A stretch of DNA of 5,643 nt from Phycisphaerae bacterium (GTDB lineage Bacteria; Planctomycetota; Phycisphaerae; JAJVII01): positions 1 through 5,643 of the forward strand of contig JAQTVL010000313.1 in the NCBI GenBank assembly GCA_028706835.1, written 5' to 3'. The notes beneath the pieces were generated by a model, which was not told the DNA's origin, searched no databases, and was given only the letters and a program-made list of their open reading frames with translations. Shown piece by piece: positions 4,758 to 5,643 of the stretch (positions within the stretch are counted from its first letter, which is position 1; every line of letters starts with the position of its first letter). The position numbers and the translations under genes are program-made.

Positions 4758-5643
4758 TCACCGCCGGCGGCGGCGTTTGCCGGGGCGGTGGGATGATGGC
4801 TGGAGGATGGCTGGCTTGGAGTCAGCCGGCGGCTTCTTCGCTTCCGGCGGCGAAGGTTCGGGGGCGGTCAGTTTCAGTTCCACTTGCGCGGGGGATTCCG
4901 GCGCGACCACGGGCCGCCTGGCCCGCTCGCGGCTCGATAGCAGGTTCTCGTTGTGGACCACGATGTTGGTGGGCGACGGCCCCGCGGGGGGAACGGATGA
5001 CGCGGCCGCCGGGGCGGCAACCGGTTCCGCGCGAAGCTTCAGCACTTCGGCAGCGAGTTCCTTCAGCGGATCGACCGGCGGCTCAGGCAATGTGGCATAG
5101 CCGCCCTCGGCTGTGCTTCGCCCGCCTTCGGCGGGCGCGATCGGCCCGGGGGCGGGCCGATCCACACCCGAGGCGGGTGTGCCACGTTCAGGGTGCGCCG
5201 CAACGTTTGACTCAGGCGGCGGCACGAACGCAAGCGCCGGTTGGCTCGGCGGCGATTCCGGTTCCGGGGCGGCGGCTAATTGCACAGTCGGGGAAGCCTC
5301 CGCCGTATCGGAGGGGGGCGCTCCGTCGTGCCCGGGGAGGCCAACCCATTCGGGCAGTCCCGGACCCGACGGAGCGGGTCCCTCCAAATGGGCGGCCTTC
5401 GGCTCCTCCAGCAGGCCCGGCAGCGCGCCCTCGCTGTGCAGCGATTCGGTCAGGCGCTCGGAGAAGCGCGTCAGTTGCCGGTCGGCCTGGTCGTATCGGC
5501 TGGCCGCGTGCTCCAGGTGCGAGCCGAGGCTGCGGAACGACTCGTTGAACCGGTCGAACTGCTGGCGCATCTGGCCCAGGCGGGCGATGATCCGCTCGGC
5601 CTGCTGCTCGACCTGTAGGCCGCGCAGGCCCAGCACGATCGTG
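4758..5643 (-). CDS. rmuC: RmuC C-terminal region with long Pro/Ala-rich tail (partial)
   Basis: The frame runs from the window's right edge to the TGA at 4758-4760 (294 visible residues); the GTG at 5636 is internal, since TIVLGLRGLQ reads continuously through it. The first 65 or so residues (5642 to about 5447) match the C-terminal helices of RmuC proteins: LGLRGLQVEQQAERII, then a coiled helix LGQMRQQFDRFNESFRSLG, then ASRYDQADRQLTRFSERL. The nuclease-like core lies outside the window. RmuC is linked in E. coli to limiting rearrangements at short inverted repeats. Most family members end soon after these helices. Here about 230 more residues follow: rich in Pro, Ala and Glu, probably disordered, with a short helix-like stretch (PLKELAAEVLKLRAEP) and an Arg-rich end (GKRRRRR). 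Two palindromic elements (5310-5385 and 5090-5187) lie in the tail and are translated in frame. Confidence 0.8.
   Translation of the reverse strand, partial: TIVLGLRGLQVEQQAERIIARLGQMRQQFDRFNESFRSLGSHLEHAASRYDQADRQLTRFSERLTESLHSEGALPGLLEEPKAAHLEGPAPSGPGLPEWVGLPGHDGAPPSDTAEASPTVQLAAAPEPESPPSQPALAFVPPPESNVAAHPERGTPASGVDRPAPGPIAPAEGGRSTAEGGYATLPEPPVDPLKELAAEVLKLRAEPVAAPAAASSVPPAGPSPTNIVVHNENLLSSRERARRPVVAPESPAQVELKLTAPEPSPPEAKKPPADSKPAILQPSSHRPGKRRRRR
5090..5187. repeat. REP/MITE-like element of four hairpins inside rmuC
   Basis: The ends are inverted copies: 5090-5115 and 5163-5187 agree apart from a few substitutions and one indel. Four hairpins follow one another: 5096-5115 (8 pairs including one G-T, loop CCCT), 5120-5136 (7 pairs, loop TTC), 5141-5160 (TCGGCCCG with CGGGCCGA, loop of four G) and 5163-5181 (CACACCCG with CGGGTGTG, loop AGG). 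GTGG sits at the foot of the outer hairpins on both ends (5092-5095, and CCAC at 5182-5185), as in REP sequences. It is read in frame in the rmuC tail as roughly AAHPERGTPASGVDRP through TAEGGYATLP. Its boundaries are approximate, because the frame is kept although the 98 bases counted are not a multiple of three. Confidence 0.8.
5310..5385. repeat. Second inverted-repeat element inside rmuC
   Basis: Arms of 27 bases, 5310-5336 and 5359-5385, are inverted copies with five mismatches; the 22 bases between hold no strong hairpin. Each arm folds on itself: GGACCCG with CGGGTCC (5362-5381, loop ACGGAG) and GGGCGC with GTGCCC (5316-5333, one G-T pair, loop TCCGTC). GGAG lies at or near the foot of each, similar to a REP tetranucleotide variant. 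The loops are also complementary to each other. It is translated in frame as about LEGPAPSGPGLPEW and onward to HDGAPPS in the rmuC tail. Confidence 0.7.

Noticed and set aside
4567..4761. 65-residue N-terminal extension of the HicB frame, from a GTG that overlaps the rmuC stop (GTGA)
   Set aside because: It looks like translational coupling, but the extension is just translation of the 4577-4676 inverted repeat and two small hairpins. HicB homology begins only after the ATG at 4566.
5096..5181. Four regularly placed hairpins as a CRISPR array or tandem attachment sites
   Set aside because: The hairpins differ in sequence, spacing is 1-5 bases, there are no spacers, and the block lies within a coding frame. 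A composite REP-like element fits better.
4793..5548. Long plus-strand frame opposite rmuC
   Set aside because: It is Arg/Pro/Ala-rich with no recognisable family, typical of the antisense of GC-rich coding DNA. The minus strand carries clear RmuC similarity.

Overview
The window is GC-rich bacterial DNA. The HicB-type antitoxin and its N-terminal lead-in, the double zinc-ribbon protein, and the dense REP/MITE-like inverted repeats in and between genes all suggest a planctomycete or related PVC-superphylum bacterium, probably a metagenome-derived genome. That assignment rests on recalled sequence style; no marker gene is present.

Layout. The left half (1-2868, plus strand) holds two overlapping genes. 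The first is a large uncharacterised protein, open at the left edge, with a beta-rich front and a helical, toroid-like back half. The second is a WbsX/GH99-like TIM-barrel protein that keeps the NEWxEG motif. Their 35-base overlap implies one operon. The right half (minus strand, read right to left) holds the C-terminal end of rmuC (open at the right edge), an orphan HicB-like antitoxin, and a double zinc-ribbon protein with an unrecognised C-terminal domain. The two halves converge on a 386-base gene-free stretch (2869-3254).

Most unusual are the inverted repeats. Four different composite elements occur in under 2.5 kb: 2919-3069 (intergenic, two facing REP-like hairpins), 4577-4676 (34-base arms, ending ten bases before the hicB start codon), 5090-5187 (four consecutive hairpins) and 5310-5385 (27-base arms). 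The last two lie inside the rmuC reading frame and are translated, so part of the long Pro/Ala-rich tail of this RmuC appears to have been built from mobile palindromes. RmuC itself is known in E. coli for limiting rearrangements at short inverted repeats.

No functional link between the two halves is evident. The left pair looks like carbohydrate metabolism or cell-surface polysaccharide work. The right half looks like genome maintenance and accessory genes among repeats. No tRNA, rRNA, CRISPR array, transposase gene or recognisable riboswitch was seen.
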